A DNA stretch of 64,000 nt from Pirellulales bacterium (GTDB lineage Bacteria > Planctomycetota > Planctomycetia > Pirellulales > Thermoguttaceae), in the NCBI GenBank assembly GCA_016931995.1, contig JAFGDS010000017.1, forward strand, positions 1 to 64,000. Reading direction: 5' to 3'. Below are positions 34,993 through 44,730 of the stretch, in pieces (the first letter of the stretch is position 1; the number at the start of each line of letters is the position of its first letter). Both the position numbers and the translations under genes were made by a program. The notes under the pieces are model-generated. The model was given only the letters and a program-made list of their open reading frames with translations. It did not search any database and had not been told where the DNA came from.

Positions 34993-35964
34993 TCACACAC
35001 GATCTTGGCGCGACTCCAACTTCGCGCAGTCCATGACGGCAAACGCGAGAAACGAATACGCGGCAAGGCACTCGAATATCTCGTCATCCATTTGATTGTA
35101 GTACCGTTCGGCAAGAAAGCTGTACGGGTGGAAACCCAACGTCCCGAAGCGGATTCCCACGAACAGCCACACGGCCAGCGTAATCAGAAACACCCACACG
35201 GCGAATCGATTTGGCGTTGGGACGCCGTAATGGCGAAGGTAGTTGCCCAGCGACGGCCATCGTTTGATCCCGAGCGGTGGAAGCAGGAAGAACGTCGCCG
35301 CAATCAGGAAGAAGGCATTGGAGAATACGCTGATGGAGCCGATGTTGTGAATGGTTATCTCCTGCTGCACGTTGACGGCTCGGATAGCCTCCGGTGTTTC
35401 GACATCCAGCACACGTTGCCCCCAGCTAATCTCCTCTCCGCCGCACGTGATGAAGAAGGCGATGATCGGCGAGTAAAGCCATATCATGCGGCCGCGAACG
35501 GTGCGTTGCGCGCCCTTCCATCGAACGGCCACGCTGATGACCAGAACGGCCGCGGCCAGAAACCAAAGGATGGCCGATACGTTTTCCACCACGCCATCCT
35601 CGCGAATCAACGCGGAATACGCCTCCACGTCGGCTACCGAGAGGATCGCGACATAGAGGCCCCCGACAGCGGCAATCGCGACCAGAATTCCCCCAATGAC
35701 GCGTTCGCGCCTGTATCTGGTTTGAACCCGTTCGCTCGCGGGCAACACGTTGACCCTATCGATATCAGCCGCGACCGCCGTCAGCACGCGATCGATTCGC
35801 CGTCGAAACGACACCGCAAGGAGCAGCAGTACAAGGCTCGCCGACAACAGCATCAAAAAGAAGGCCTTCGCCACGTCGAAGACGACGCACGCCACGGAAG
35901 CGAGCGCCAATGCGCCGGTCAACGCCGCCCATGCAACCAAGAGCCTTCGAACAACGTTCTTCAT
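34993..35964 (-). CDS. Conserved membrane protein with GGEEISWGQR motif, function unknown
   Basis: A 323-residue membrane protein with about eight hydrophobic segments and short loops. The most conserved-looking part is ITCGGEEISWGQRVLDV (about residue 175) followed by NVQQEITIHNIGS. Polar, charged residues inside membrane segments suggest an active or ligand site, but I do not recognise a characterised function. It appears less GC-rich than its neighbours and has about 108 non-coding bases upstream, unlike the tight packing elsewhere in the cluster. This might mark later insertion. The start is ATG at 35964. Confidence 0.75.
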   Translation of the reverse strand: MKNVVRRLLVAWAALTGALALASVACVVFDVAKAFFLMLLSASLVLLLLAVSFRRRIDRVLTAVAADIDRVNVLPASERVQTRYRRERVIGGILVAIAAVGGLYVAILSVADVEAYSALIREDGVVENVSAILWFLAAAVLVISVAVRWKGAQRTVRGRMIWLYSPIIAFFITCGGEEISWGQRVLDVETPEAIRAVNVQQEITIHNIGSISVFSNAFFLIAATFFLLPPLGIKRWPSLGNYLRHYGVPTPNRFAVWVFLITLAVWLFVGIRFGTLGFHPYSFLAERYYNQMDDEIFECLAAYSFLAFAVMDCAKLESRQDRV

Positions 35965-36072
35965 CTATGCCCCTCCAGCGACAAATGGGACGCCGACCGA
36001 ATCCACCGGACAGCGCATCCGCACTTCGCATCTACCCCAAAAGCGGGTCGGCATTCAAGCGTCGTCGGGACG

Positions 36073-36678
36073 TTATTCATTGCGAAGCCGCACCACCCTC
36101 GCCGGGTTGCCCACGGCGACGGCGTAGTCGGGCAGGGGTTTGACGACGACCGAGCCGGCGCCGACCACGCAGTGCCGGCCCACGTCGGCCAGGACGACCG
36201 CGCGGTCGCCGATCCAACTGTCCTCGCCGATGGTCACCCGCGGCCACTCGCCCGGCTGTTCGCGGATGGGCACGTCCAGCCGGTCGATGCCGTGCTGCCG
36301 GCCGCCGTTGGCCACGGAGACGTGGGAGCCCAAGAGGACGTCGTCCTCGAGCGTCACGTCGCCCAGGCAGCAAAACGCCCCGACGTAGACGCCGCGCCCG
36401 ATCCGCGCGGTCCGGTGGGAGATGATCGTGCCGAACGACACGCACGAGTCTTGCCCGCATTGCGACAGCACGCACCAATAAAAAGCCCTCCGTAAATACG
36501 CGCCGGTGAGCCCAGGCGCCAACGCCAGGAGCTGGGAAAACCCGGGAAAGGCCCGACTGGCTCCCAGGCACAGCGCCGCGACGGCGTAACCCGCCACGGC
36601 CGGCAATACCACGACGACGGCGGCGCCGTGGAGGATTTGTTTCGCGAGCCTTCGCGCGCGGCGTTCAGTCCTGGACAT
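36073..36678 (-). CDS. Hexapeptide-repeat acyltransferase (left-handed beta-helix)
   Basis: A 201-residue O- or N-acetyltransferase-like protein. An N-terminal hydrophobic, amphipathic region (about residues 15-60) may associate with the membrane. The hexapeptide repeat domain follows: SFGTIISHRTARIGRGVYVG, LEDDVLLGSHVSVA, VTIGEDSWIGDRAVV, and the terminal PDYAVAVGNPARVVR typical of LbH acyltransferases. It probably acetylates a sugar of the exopolysaccharide. The start at 36678 lies 14 bases inside the flippase gene, so the two are likely coupled. Confidence 0.88.
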   Translation of the reverse strand: MSRTERRARRLAKQILHGAAVVVVLPAVAGYAVAALCLGASRAFPGFSQLLALAPGLTGAYLRRAFYWCVLSQCGQDSCVSFGTIISHRTARIGRGVYVGAFCCLGDVTLEDDVLLGSHVSVANGGRQHGIDRLDVPIREQPGEWPRVTIGEDSWIGDRAVVLADVGRHCVVGAGSVVVKPLPDYAVAVGNPARVVRLRNE

Positions 36679-38146
36679 GGCGGGGGGTTGCGCTCTCGCG
36701 AGCCGGCCGTCTCAATGTGACAATGACTTTCCAGAGAAGCGGCCCGAAGATGACGGCGCCGGCCGCCGCGCAAAACAGGACTCCTAGCGGATAGAGCGCC
36801 CAGCCGGAGAGACCGCGGGCGTGGAGCCATTCGAAGACCATGAAGACGGCGATGAACGAGGTTCCGATCGCGGCGATCCGTCGGATAGGCAGCTCGATCC
36901 GGTCGATGCGCCGGCAGACGGCCAGCGTGGTCGCGGCCAGCGCGCCGAAGGTGAGCACGCTGGCCCACGCGGCGCCCATCATGCCGAACACCGGGATCAG
37001 GGCAAGATTGCCGACGACGTTGACGGTTGCCCCGACGACATTGCCCGGAACGAGGCTCCCGGTGCGTTTGGCCAGAAGCGCGGGGATCGTGAAGAAAGTC
37101 GTTATGCTGAACAGCAGATAGGCCAAACACACCACGGGAACGACGTCCACGGCCGAGACGTAGTCGGGCGCCGCCATGAGCGTGATGACCGGTCGGGCCA
37201 GAAGCGACACGCCCAGCAGGATGAGCATCAAACCCACGGTGAAGCACTCGAACACGCGTCCGTAGACGCGCCACGCGTCGGGCTGCTGGGCAATCTCGTA
37301 GACCGCCACGTTCCAGATCGACCCAAAGGGGATGACGCACATCATGTACGCCGCCTGGCCGATCATGTAACCCAGCGAGTAGATGCCCACCTCGTCCAGG
37401 TCGAGGTAAATCCGGAGGAAATACCGGTCGGCCTGGTGCATGAGAAGCTGCAACAGCGACGTAACGATCAGCGGACCTCCGAAGGCCCAGAGCTTCTTGG
37501 CCAGTTGCCATTGGAACGCGTAGGGGCCGCGGCTTCGCACGAACGTGGCGAGTCGGGCCGTTACCCCGACCAAACCCGCGATCAGATTGCCCCACAAGAC
37601 GCCGTCGATGCCCAGTTCCATCACCACGAGGAAGAACACGTTCAGCGCGATGTTGACCAGAAGAACGGTCATCGCGAGGCCCACGGACAGGCCGGACCAC
37701 TTGCGGACGCGAAGGTGCCCGTCGGGCAACTGCCCCACGGCCGAGAACCACAAGGTGGGCAGGACCAACGCGAAGTAACGGCCGCCGTCGACGACCGCCG
37801 GCCCAAGGGTCAGCCGGGCAAGCGCGTCGCGAGACACCCACAGCGGCAACACCACCGCCGTGGCGACGACGGCGACGAACGTCAATCCGGTCCACCATAC
37901 CCGATCTCGATCCCGCTCCTGCTCGACCTCGAAATGATAGCGGTTCACGGCCACGGCGATCCCGCTGCCGATGAGGATCCCCAACACCGTGGCGGTGAGG
38001 TCGAGGATGGCGATGCACCCGTAGTCGGCCGGCCGCAGATAGCTGGTGTACAGCGGCAGCAGCAGGAACGACGCCAGCCGCGTGAGAATCTGCCCCAGGC
38101 CGTAGACGGCCGAGTGCTTCAGGATGTCGCGGTAGGCCCGGTTCAT
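36665..38146 (-). CDS. Polysaccharide flippase (Wzx/MVF family)
   Basis: A 493-residue protein with about 12-14 membrane segments and the layout of oligosaccharide flippases of the MVF superfamily. The N-terminus is MNRAYRDILKHSAVYGLGQI followed by LLPLYTSYLRPADYG, a classic Wzx start. It would move lipid-linked repeat units from the cytoplasmic to the outer face of the inner membrane. It lies between the phosphotransferase-like kinase and the acyltransferase in the same operon. ATG at 38146. Confidence 0.92.
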   Translation of the reverse strand: MNRAYRDILKHSAVYGLGQILTRLASFLLLPLYTSYLRPADYGCIAILDLTATVLGILIGSGIAVAVNRYHFEVEQERDRDRVWWTGLTFVAVVATAVVLPLWVSRDALARLTLGPAVVDGGRYFALVLPTLWFSAVGQLPDGHLRVRKWSGLSVGLAMTVLLVNIALNVFFLVVMELGIDGVLWGNLIAGLVGVTARLATFVRSRGPYAFQWQLAKKLWAFGGPLIVTSLLQLLMHQADRYFLRIYLDLDEVGIYSLGYMIGQAAYMMCVIPFGSIWNVAVYEIAQQPDAWRVYGRVFECFTVGLMLILLGVSLLARPVITLMAAPDYVSAVDVVPVVCLAYLLFSITTFFTIPALLAKRTGSLVPGNVVGATVNVVGNLALIPVFGMMGAAWASVLTFGALAATTLAVCRRIDRIELPIRRIAAIGTSFIAVFMVFEWLHARGLSGWALYPLGVLFCAAAGAVIFGPLLWKVIVTLRRPARESATPRHVQD

Positions 38147-38192
38147 GGAGAAAAGCGAAAGATGTGTTGTTGCCGCCGGAGGCGCGACGGAA

Positions 38193-39185
38193 TCACGGCG
38201 TCAACGAATCGAGCCAGGCTTGATTGACTCGCGCAAGCAGCCGGCTGGCCCGTCTACTCGTGAAACCAATGTAGTCGCGGGACACGAGATACGTCGAAAC
38301 GGCCGTAATCGCGTTGAAGCAGCGGAGGAACCGGAAGAGCGGATGCGACACGACGTTCTCCGTTTCGCCGTAGCTCTCCAGAAGAGCCGACAGGCAAGGG
38401 GACAGCGGCGCGGCGCGGCGTCTGCCGACCCGAGAGATGCCCCAAAGCGCGTTCCACACCCGCGCCAAGTCCTCCCAGGGCAACCCCTCCCGCGAATCGC
38501 CGAAATCCAGCACGTACATGTCGCCGTTGGCCTGAATAAGGACGTTGGCGAGATCCATGTCGCGGTGAACCCGAGCGACGCCGGGCGTGGTCCACGCCGA
38601 CGATTGCGCGGCGGCCTCGTTGGCGTAACGGCTGACGCGCGAGAGAGTGTGGCTTGGTAGATGCGACGGATACTCCCGTTGGATCAGATCCAACTTATCG
38701 TGGATCTCGGACACAACGCGCGCAACGTGCGGGGTGATTTCCATCTTCGGACAATGCGTCGCGTCGTGGTAGGCGCGCAGCCACAGTCCGAGGCGTCTAC
38801 CCACCCGATGGAGATCCGCGCCGGCCACGTGCCGCCGGCGCCAGGGGCTCGTGCCGTTCCAGACGTAGTTGAAAAGGCTCTGCGCGGCCGGCACGTGGTG
38901 GGTGACCAACACACCGCGTTGGGAATCGTGGGCCCGCAGCCGCACCGACGCGATTCCCTCGACCGCGCGCGTGGCCGCCGCGGCCCGGCTCAACTCGGCC
39001 GCCTCGCGCGCGATGGCCTCCGGCTCCGCCCGCTTGAAGTGAAAGAGCGACTCGTCCGCCGCCCCCCGCATTGCGACGGTTCCGGAGGTGGATCGCGGAT
39101 TGATGGACACCGAGAGAACGCGGAGGCGATCCGGCCCGCACTGAAGAAGATCCGCGATCCGAAGGCCGTCGAGCACCTCGCTCAT
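38193..39185 (-). CDS. Aminoglycoside-phosphotransferase-like (APH) kinase
   Basis: A 330-residue cytoplasmic protein with the protein-kinase-like fold signature of APH/choline kinases: VARVHRDMDLANVLIQ (catalytic loop, Asp) and MYVLDFGDSREG (metal-binding Asp), about residues 195-225. The N-terminal ATP-binding lobe is divergent. It probably phosphorylates a small molecule or a lipid-linked glycan in this polysaccharide locus; the substrate is unknown. The frame is open beyond 39185, but the ATG at 39185 overlaps the methyltransferase stop (ATGA) and gives a sensible N-terminus, MSEVLDGLRIADLL. Confidence 0.82.
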   Translation of the reverse strand: MSEVLDGLRIADLLQCGPDRLRVLSVSINPRSTSGTVAMRGAADESLFHFKRAEPEAIAREAAELSRAAAATRAVEGIASVRLRAHDSQRGVLVTHHVPAAQSLFNYVWNGTSPWRRRHVAGADLHRVGRRLGLWLRAYHDATHCPKMEITPHVARVVSEIHDKLDLIQREYPSHLPSHTLSRVSRYANEAAAQSSAWTTPGVARVHRDMDLANVLIQANGDMYVLDFGDSREGLPWEDLARVWNALWGISRVGRRRAAPLSPCLSALLESYGETENVVSHPLFRFLRCFNAITAVSTYLVSRDYIGFTSRRASRLLARVNQAWLDSLTP

Positions 39186-39967
39186 GGGCAGTATTCCTGA
39201 AAGAGATGCGGAAGGTAGCTGGCCTTCCGCAGCAATCGTCCGATCGTTCGCTTGGCCAACCCGTAGCGCGGGATGGGGGAACGCTCCGTTCGGCCGACGA
39301 CCACCGGGCGTCCATAGAACCACGGCGCGTCCACCGACACAAAGCGGTAGCCGTGCCTCAGAAGAACGTCTCTTAGATAACGCGGACGGGCACGGCGTTC
39401 GACCTCGCGCCGGCCCGCGTGGTCGGCTCGGATGATGTTCCCCTGCAATAGGCAGCACGATGCCCCGAGTCCGTTCGCGACGTGGCCGATCACCCGGTCG
39501 ATGTCGTGAGGATCGAGGTAGTAGAGGCAGCACAGCGCCACAACCACGTCGAACGCGCCGAGATCCAACGAAGGCAGGTCACGCATGTTGGCCTCGACGA
39601 ACGCGACGTTGTACGACGTGGCGCAGCGCCATTCGAGCACGCGTTTGACGAAGGCCGCCTGCTCTTGCCAACCTGGCCACGTCTTTTCGGAGTCCATCCC
39701 GACGACCTCCCGTGCCCCGCACCGCGCCATGTGGAGCGACATCAGCCCCGCGTTGCAACCCAGATCGAGCACGCGCTTGCCTTGCAGGTCTGGCAGATTG
39801 CGCCGCAGAATGAACTCGAATCGCGCCGGACCCATGTGGGGCGAGTTCACCGGGGCGTCCGGCCAGTTCCAGGGCCGCGTGACGATCCCCGCTCCCAGGC
39901 TGATCGGCGCATACCACTTCATCTCGCCAACGCGCGAACGTATGTAGGCGTCATTGAGTTCTTCCAT
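39182..39967 (-). CDS. SAM-dependent methyltransferase (class I)
   Basis: A 261-residue Rossmann-fold methyltransferase. Motif I is VLDLGCNAG with an acidic strand end VVGMDSE, and a later motif is FDVVVALCCLYYLDPHD. The upstream segment WYAPISLGAGIVTRPW resembles the CmoB/DUF1698 group, which uses SAM derivatives on uridines, but the genomic context argues for sugar methylation. The ATG at 39967 (MEELNDAYIRSRV) is preferred over an earlier frame extension into the spacer. Confidence 0.82.
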   Translation of the reverse strand: MEELNDAYIRSRVGEMKWYAPISLGAGIVTRPWNWPDAPVNSPHMGPARFEFILRRNLPDLQGKRVLDLGCNAGLMSLHMARCGAREVVGMDSEKTWPGWQEQAAFVKRVLEWRCATSYNVAFVEANMRDLPSLDLGAFDVVVALCCLYYLDPHDIDRVIGHVANGLGASCCLLQGNIIRADHAGRREVERRARPRYLRDVLLRHGYRFVSVDAPWFYGRPVVVGRTERSPIPRYGLAKRTIGRLLRKASYLPHLFQEYCP

Positions 39968-40027
39968 CGTAGCCCGTCTGGTCTGGTGGAGAAAAACGCC
40001 GGGAGCAACGCGTCCCGCCAGGCACAA

Positions 40028-41371
40028 TCAGCCGCCGGGACGCAAGACCCGTTCGACGGGCGATAGGTCAACCGAGCCGATAAGGCCCACCGCCCTCCAC
40101 TCGTCGCGCGTCGGGCTGATGCACAACGCGTTTTGGCCGGCCAGTTTCACCGTCCCCGCCCCCAACAGCACCACGTAGAACGGGATCTCCAACCCCGAGA
40201 GCGACACGAACGACACGGACACCCCAAAACCCGCCAGCGCGGCGATGACCATCCGGGCGGAGTCGGTGGCAAAGGGAATGAGCGGTGCTCCGGAGCGAAG
40301 AAGACGCCACAGCATCCACACGGTCGAGAGGTAAAACGCCAACAGGAAGCCCAGGCCGGGGAACCCCAATTCGGCGCCGGTCTCAAACCACAGGCTATGG
40401 GCGTACTCGACCAGATCGGCCCTTTCCGGAATGCTCTCCGGATGCCGCTCGGTGGCCGCGAGGCGGTAGTTGCCCGGTCCCGCGCCCAAGGCCGGCTGTT
40501 CGACCATGATCTCGCAGCAGTAACCCCAGTACTTGATCCGATTCGCGGCGGACGAGTCCCGTTCCTCGGTGTCGGCGAAGACCATGGAGAATCGGTCGAG
40601 CACCTGCGGGCCGGCCAGGCGGATGCCGATCACCAATGCCAGGAGGAACAACGCGTAGTGCTTCGGCTGCTTGGGAATCAGCACGAAGGCCACCACGCCG
40701 AGGACGCACAGGGCCAACATGCCCCCGCGCGACATCGAGATCATGGGTATGTGCGCCATCAGACCGGCGGCGGCAAACGAGCCCCAACGCTTCCACCACA
40801 CGGTCTGGCCCAAACCCAGGAAGAAGGCCAGCCCGCAGCCGGTGACCATCGCGATCGAGACGCAGTTGTTGTCCATCCCTCCAAAACCAGTCTCGACAAC
40901 CCGGTTGCGCCCGGCAAGGTAGGCCAGGTTCATTTCCAGGGCGACCAATCCCTGCGAGAGCATGATGGCCCAGGCGATTTGCTTGAGCTTGGCCACCGAA
41001 TCGACCAGGGTCATTCCGACCAGCACGGGCAGGAGGATCTTCGATTGGCTCTCCACGAAGGCCCAGGCGAGCGTCTGCTCGGGCGCGGCCGCGGCGCTGA
41101 GAACCATCCAGCCCCAGTAGCCCAACAACGCCCAGACAACCGGCCGTGCCCGGCCAAAATTCCAGTTGCCAAACCCCTGCAAAGCCCAGCCAATGAGAAA
41201 CGCGATCGCCAAAATGCGGCTGTAGTTGCCCCGCGGAACGGCCCAGTGCCAGAGCGACTCGGGCTTGATGATGGCGAAGGAGATGTAGATCAATAGCCCA
41301 ATGAACGGGTTGACCAGGGCCACGACGGCCCCGCCGTAGGTCATCACGTAGGTGAAAATCAAACCCTTCAT
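40028..41371 (-). CDS. O-antigen-ligase/polymerase-like protein, exosortase-associated type
   Basis: A 447-residue integral membrane protein with about 11-12 segments. It resembles the exosortase-A-associated putative O-glycosylation ligase group: an N-terminal VNPFIGLLIYISFAIIKPES followed by HWAVPRGNYSRI, and a large Wzy/WaaL-type external loop with GAGPGNYRLAA and EYAHSLWFETGAELGFPGL. It should polymerise repeat units or ligate them to an acceptor on the outer side of the inner membrane. The ATG at 41371 (MKGLIFTYVMTYGG) is chosen over an earlier in-frame start. Confidence 0.88.
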   Translation of the reverse strand: MKGLIFTYVMTYGGAVVALVNPFIGLLIYISFAIIKPESLWHWAVPRGNYSRILAIAFLIGWALQGFGNWNFGRARPVVWALLGYWGWMVLSAAAAPEQTLAWAFVESQSKILLPVLVGMTLVDSVAKLKQIAWAIMLSQGLVALEMNLAYLAGRNRVVETGFGGMDNNCVSIAMVTGCGLAFFLGLGQTVWWKRWGSFAAAGLMAHIPMISMSRGGMLALCVLGVVAFVLIPKQPKHYALFLLALVIGIRLAGPQVLDRFSMVFADTEERDSSAANRIKYWGYCCEIMVEQPALGAGPGNYRLAATERHPESIPERADLVEYAHSLWFETGAELGFPGLGFLLAFYLSTVWMLWRLLRSGAPLIPFATDSARMVIAALAGFGVSVSFVSLSGLEIPFYVVLLGAGTVKLAGQNALCISPTRDEWRAVGLIGSVDLSPVERVLRPGG

Positions 41372-41422
41372 TGGCGTTTCACCGAATCCCGCGGGGGCAA
41401 ACAACGCGTCTGCACGGTCGCC

Positions 41423-43420
41423 TCAGTCATACAGCCAATACCGAATCGTGCACCACAGCGCCTCGAAGGCGTCCTTGAGGCCGATTTTCTTGCCTTCCTC
41501 GTAGGTCCGGCCCGTGTAGCGGATGCCGATCTCGAAAATGCGATAGCGCCGCCGGGCGAATTTCGCGGTCAGCTCCGGCTCAATCCCGAAACGCTCCTGC
41601 TTCAACGTTGGGCGGATCGCCTCGATCACCTCGCGGCGGAACACCTTGTAGCAGGTTTCCATGTCGGTCAGGTTCAGGTCGGTGAACATGTTCGACAGGG
41701 TCGTCAGCATCCGGTTGGCCACGGAGTGCCAGAAATAGAGCACGCGGTGCGGTCCACCCGCCAAAAACCGCGACCCGTAGACCACGTCCGCCACCCCTTC
41801 GACGATCGGCTGGATGAGCTGCGGGTACTGGCTCGGCGAGTACTCCAGATCGGCGTCCTGGATGACGACCACGTCGCCCTGGACGTGCCCGAAGCCCGTC
41901 CGCAGGGCCGCGCCCTTGCCGCGGTTGCGCGGATGGTGGATGATCCGCAAGTCGGGCTCGCCTTCGAGCGCGGCCAGAAGCTCCCGCGTGCCGTCCGTGC
42001 TGCCGTCGTCCACCAGGATGATCTCTTTGGGGATCGGCACGGCGCGGATCTGACGCAGGATCTCCGCCAGCGTGTCGCGCTCGTTGAAGATCGGCACCAC
42101 GACCGACAGCAGGAAGCCTGGCGGGAGGGGAAATATCCCCAGGTGCGAACACGCGGCCGGCCCCAAAAGCCGGCGCAACTCGTCGGTGTTGGACGGCAAG
42201 GCGCCGCGCGGCAATTCATTCACCTCGTCTTCCTCAACTGAAGTAAGGGGCGCCGGGCGATGGTTGCCCGACGCATCGTTCATTATGTTCCCGCTTCGCG
42301 GAATTTCGCGCAGCAGGATATCGACGATCCGCTCGGCCGCCCGGCCGTCGCCAAACGGATTGCTCGTCGGACAGGAGGCCGCATGGCGGGCCGGATCGCC
42401 CAGCAAGGTCATGGCCGCCTCGACGATCGCCTCCGGCGACGTGGCGACCAATTGGGCCGCGCCGGCCTCGACCGCCTCCGGCCGCTCGGTGCATCGTCGC
42501 GTCACGAGCACCGGCTTGCCCAGCGACGGCGCCTCCTCCTGAATCCCGCCCGAGTCCGTCAGAATCAGCTTCGCCCGATCCATCAGCCAGACAAAATCCG
42601 GATACGCCGCCGGCGCGATCAGGTGGACGTTCGGCCGGCCGGCCAGCACGCGCCGAACGGGCTTTTCGACCTCGGGATTCAAATGCACCGGCCACGCAAA
42701 CGCGTGATCGGGCAACCGCGCGGCCAGGATGGCCACTGCCCGGCAAACCGCCTCGATCGGCGGCCCAAAACTCTCGCGCCGGTGGCCGGTCACCAACACC
42801 AACGGGCCCTCTTCGAACGCGGCCAACTCGGCCGGGGGATGATACGCCTGCTCTTGTTGACGTCCGCGCGTCCAAAGCAGAGCGTCAACCACGGTGTTCC
42901 CCGTCACGTGGATGCGGTCGCGGGAAACCCCCTCCGCCGCCAACGCGTCGGCCGCCCGTTGGGTCGGGGTAAAGTGCAACGCGCTTGCCAGACTAACCAC
43001 CCGCCGATTGAACTCCTCCGGCCAGGGCGCGTCGAGGTCGCCGGTTCGCAGGCCGGCCTCGACGTGGGCGACCGGAATCCGCCGGAAGAACGCCGCCAAC
43101 GCCGCGGCCAACGCCGTGGTTGTGTCGCCCTGAACAACCACGGCGTCGGGACGCCAGCGGCAAATCGCCGCGTCAATGCCTTCGACGCACCGGCTGGCGA
43201 GTCCCGCTAGCGTTTGGCCCGGCGTCATCGCGCGCAGGTCCACGTCCGCGCGAATTCCGAAAAACTCCGCGGCCTGCCCAAGCAGTTCCCGATGTTGGCC
43301 CGTCATGCAGACCACCGATTCCATCTCCTCGGCGCGGCTTTGCGCGGCATGGATCACTGGGGCCAGCTTGATCGCCTCTGGACGGGTTCCCAACACGAAG
43401 AGAAGACGCAGTCGGCTCAA
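41423..43420 (-). CDS. Fusion of UDP-GlcNAc 2-epimerase (WecB type) and GT2 glycosyltransferase
   Basis: One uninterrupted 665-residue frame carries two usually separate enzymes. Residues 1 to about 365 are a non-hydrolysing UDP-GlcNAc 2-epimerase: [75 protein letters not shown]. Residues about 380-665 are a dolichyl-phosphate-sugar-synthase-like GT2: [38 protein letters not shown]. The start is TTG at 43420, overlapping the previous stop (TTGA) with GGAG 7 bases upstream. At the junction (42281-42285) TAATG occurs with TAA out of frame, so either a true fusion or a frameshift near the end of the epimerase is possible. The epimerase would make UDP-ManNAc. Confidence 0.88.
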   Translation of the reverse strand: MSRLRLLFVLGTRPEAIKLAPVIHAAQSRAEEMESVVCMTGQHRELLGQAAEFFGIRADVDLRAMTPGQTLAGLASRCVEGIDAAICRWRPDAVVVQGDTTTALAAALAAFFRRIPVAHVEAGLRTGDLDAPWPEEFNRRVVSLASALHFTPTQRAADALAAEGVSRDRIHVTGNTVVDALLWTRGRQQEQAYHPPAELAAFEEGPLVLVTGHRRESFGPPIEAVCRAVAILAARLPDHAFAWPVHLNPEVEKPVRRVLAGRPNVHLIAPAAYPDFVWLMDRAKLILTDSGGIQEEAPSLGKPVLVTRRCTERPEAVEAGAAQLVATSPEAIVEAAMTLLGDPARHAASCPTSNPFGDGRAAERIVDILLREIPRSGNIMNDASGNHRPAPLTSVEEDEVNELPRGALPSNTDELRRLLGPAACSHLGIFPLPPGFLLSVVVPIFNERDTLAEILRQIRAVPIPKEIILVDDGSTDGTRELLAALEGEPDLRIIHHPRNRGKGAALRTGFGHVQGDVVVIQDADLEYSPSQYPQLIQPIVEGVADVVYGSRFLAGGPHRVLYFWHSVANRMLTTLSNMFTDLNLTDMETCYKVFRREVIEAIRPTLKQERFGIEPELTAKFARRRYRIFEIGIRYTGRTYEEGKKIGLKDAFEALWCTIRYWLYD

Positions 43421-44730
43421 CGGTTGACTCCGCTGGTTCCCGGCTCGCGCGCCAAGACGGCGCCGCCTCCGGCCGAAGGCCGTGGCGGCGCCTCGACGCG
43501 GTCGGGCCCGGTCCAGGATAATTCGGACAAACCAGGCAGACGCACAATCGCGGACAACTGGTCGTCCCAACGGTGGTGCGATTCGACGTACGCCCGGCCG
43601 GCGCATCCCAGACGTTCCCGACGTTCCCGATCGCCCAGCAGGCCACAAACCGTCTCGATCCACTCCTCTGGCGCGTGGGCCCGAGACAAGTGTAGCTCGG
43701 GCTGGACGGCGAGGCCTTCGATGGCCTGGGGCGTGGCCACGACCGCCCTGCCCATCGCGAGCCCCTCGAGCACCTTGTTCTGGATGCCCCGAGCCACCCG
43801 AAGCGGCACGACCACCAGCGCCGCGGCCGCCAGCCACGGCCGGACGTCGTCGACCGCGCCGATCAATTCCACGCCGGGCAGCTCGGCCAGCCGCCGCACG
43901 GCCCGCGCGGGATGACTCCCCACCAACTGAAATCGCGCGTCCGGGCGCTCGCGATGGACAACCGGCCAGACGCGCTCGGCGAACCATTGCACCCCGTCCA
44001 CGTTTGCCCGGTAATCCAAAGCGCCGACGAAAACGCACCGTGGGGGAGCGATCGCCGCCGGCGCCTCGCGAGGCTGGAAATAGTCCAGATCCACGCCGTT
44101 GGAGATCGTGAAAATGCGGTCCGATGGACAAAAACCGCGGTACAGGTCGGCCTCCTGCCGGCTCACCACGGTCACGGCGTCGGCCTGCCGCGGCAACGAC
44201 GACTCCAGCCTGCGCAGCCGGCGGCCCTCCAGGGCGAAGAAAAATCGCTTCAGCCCGCGGGACGTCTCCGCGTAGTCGAACCACTTCTGGCTGTCCACGT
44301 CGACCAGATCCACCAGGAGCCGAGCGCCCGTTTGCAGGGCGGGCCCGGCATACTGCATCATGCTCGAGCAAAACACGACGACGGCGTCGAATCGCGTCTC
44401 GCGCGACCAGCCGCGCACGATCTTGTCCAGCCGCGCGGAGCGAAAGAGCCCCTCCGTGGCCGTGCGGCCCGCCGCGCCCGAGCGCGCGGCGTGAAACCAC
44501 CGCGCGCGTCGACCCAACGGCGCCGCTGCCACCCGCCGACACAACCCGCCGAGAACCGCCAGGCTCGCCGGCGGCGCCGGCGCGTCGGTCAGAAACGCCA
44601 GGTGGACGTCCGCCCGCTCGGCCAAAAACCGAACCATATGGAACGACCGGATCCGATCGCCCCGGTTGGGTGGATGGGGGATCCGGTGCGCCAGAAACAG
44701 GATTTGGGGCCGGCCTTGATGCACCTTCAC
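43417..44730 (-). CDS. Exosortase-system-associated glycosyltransferase (TIGR03087-like)
   Basis: A 437-residue GT4-like transferase. The N-terminal signature [20 protein letters not shown] is characteristic of the PEP-CTERM/exosortase-associated glycosyltransferase group. Donor-domain features are [28 protein letters not shown] and [20 protein letters not shown]. The start is GTG at 44730, overlapping the deacetylase stop (GTGA). The stop overlaps the TTG of the epimerase fusion. The sugar transferred is unknown. Confidence 0.88.
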   Translation of the reverse strand: MKVHQGRPQILFLAHRIPHPPNRGDRIRSFHMVRFLAERADVHLAFLTDAPAPPASLAVLGGLCRRVAAAPLGRRARWFHAARSGAAGRTATEGLFRSARLDKIVRGWSRETRFDAVVVFCSSMMQYAGPALQTGARLLVDLVDVDSQKWFDYAETSRGLKRFFFALEGRRLRRLESSLPRQADAVTVVSRQEADLYRGFCPSDRIFTISNGVDLDYFQPREAPAAIAPPRCVFVGALDYRANVDGVQWFAERVWPVVHRERPDARFQLVGSHPARAVRRLAELPGVELIGAVDDVRPWLAAAALVVVPLRVARGIQNKVLEGLAMGRAVVATPQAIEGLAVQPELHLSRAHAPEEWIETVCGLLGDRERRERLGCAGRAYVESHHRWDDQLSAIVRLPGLSELSWTGPDRVEAPPRPSAGGGAVLAREPGTSGVNR

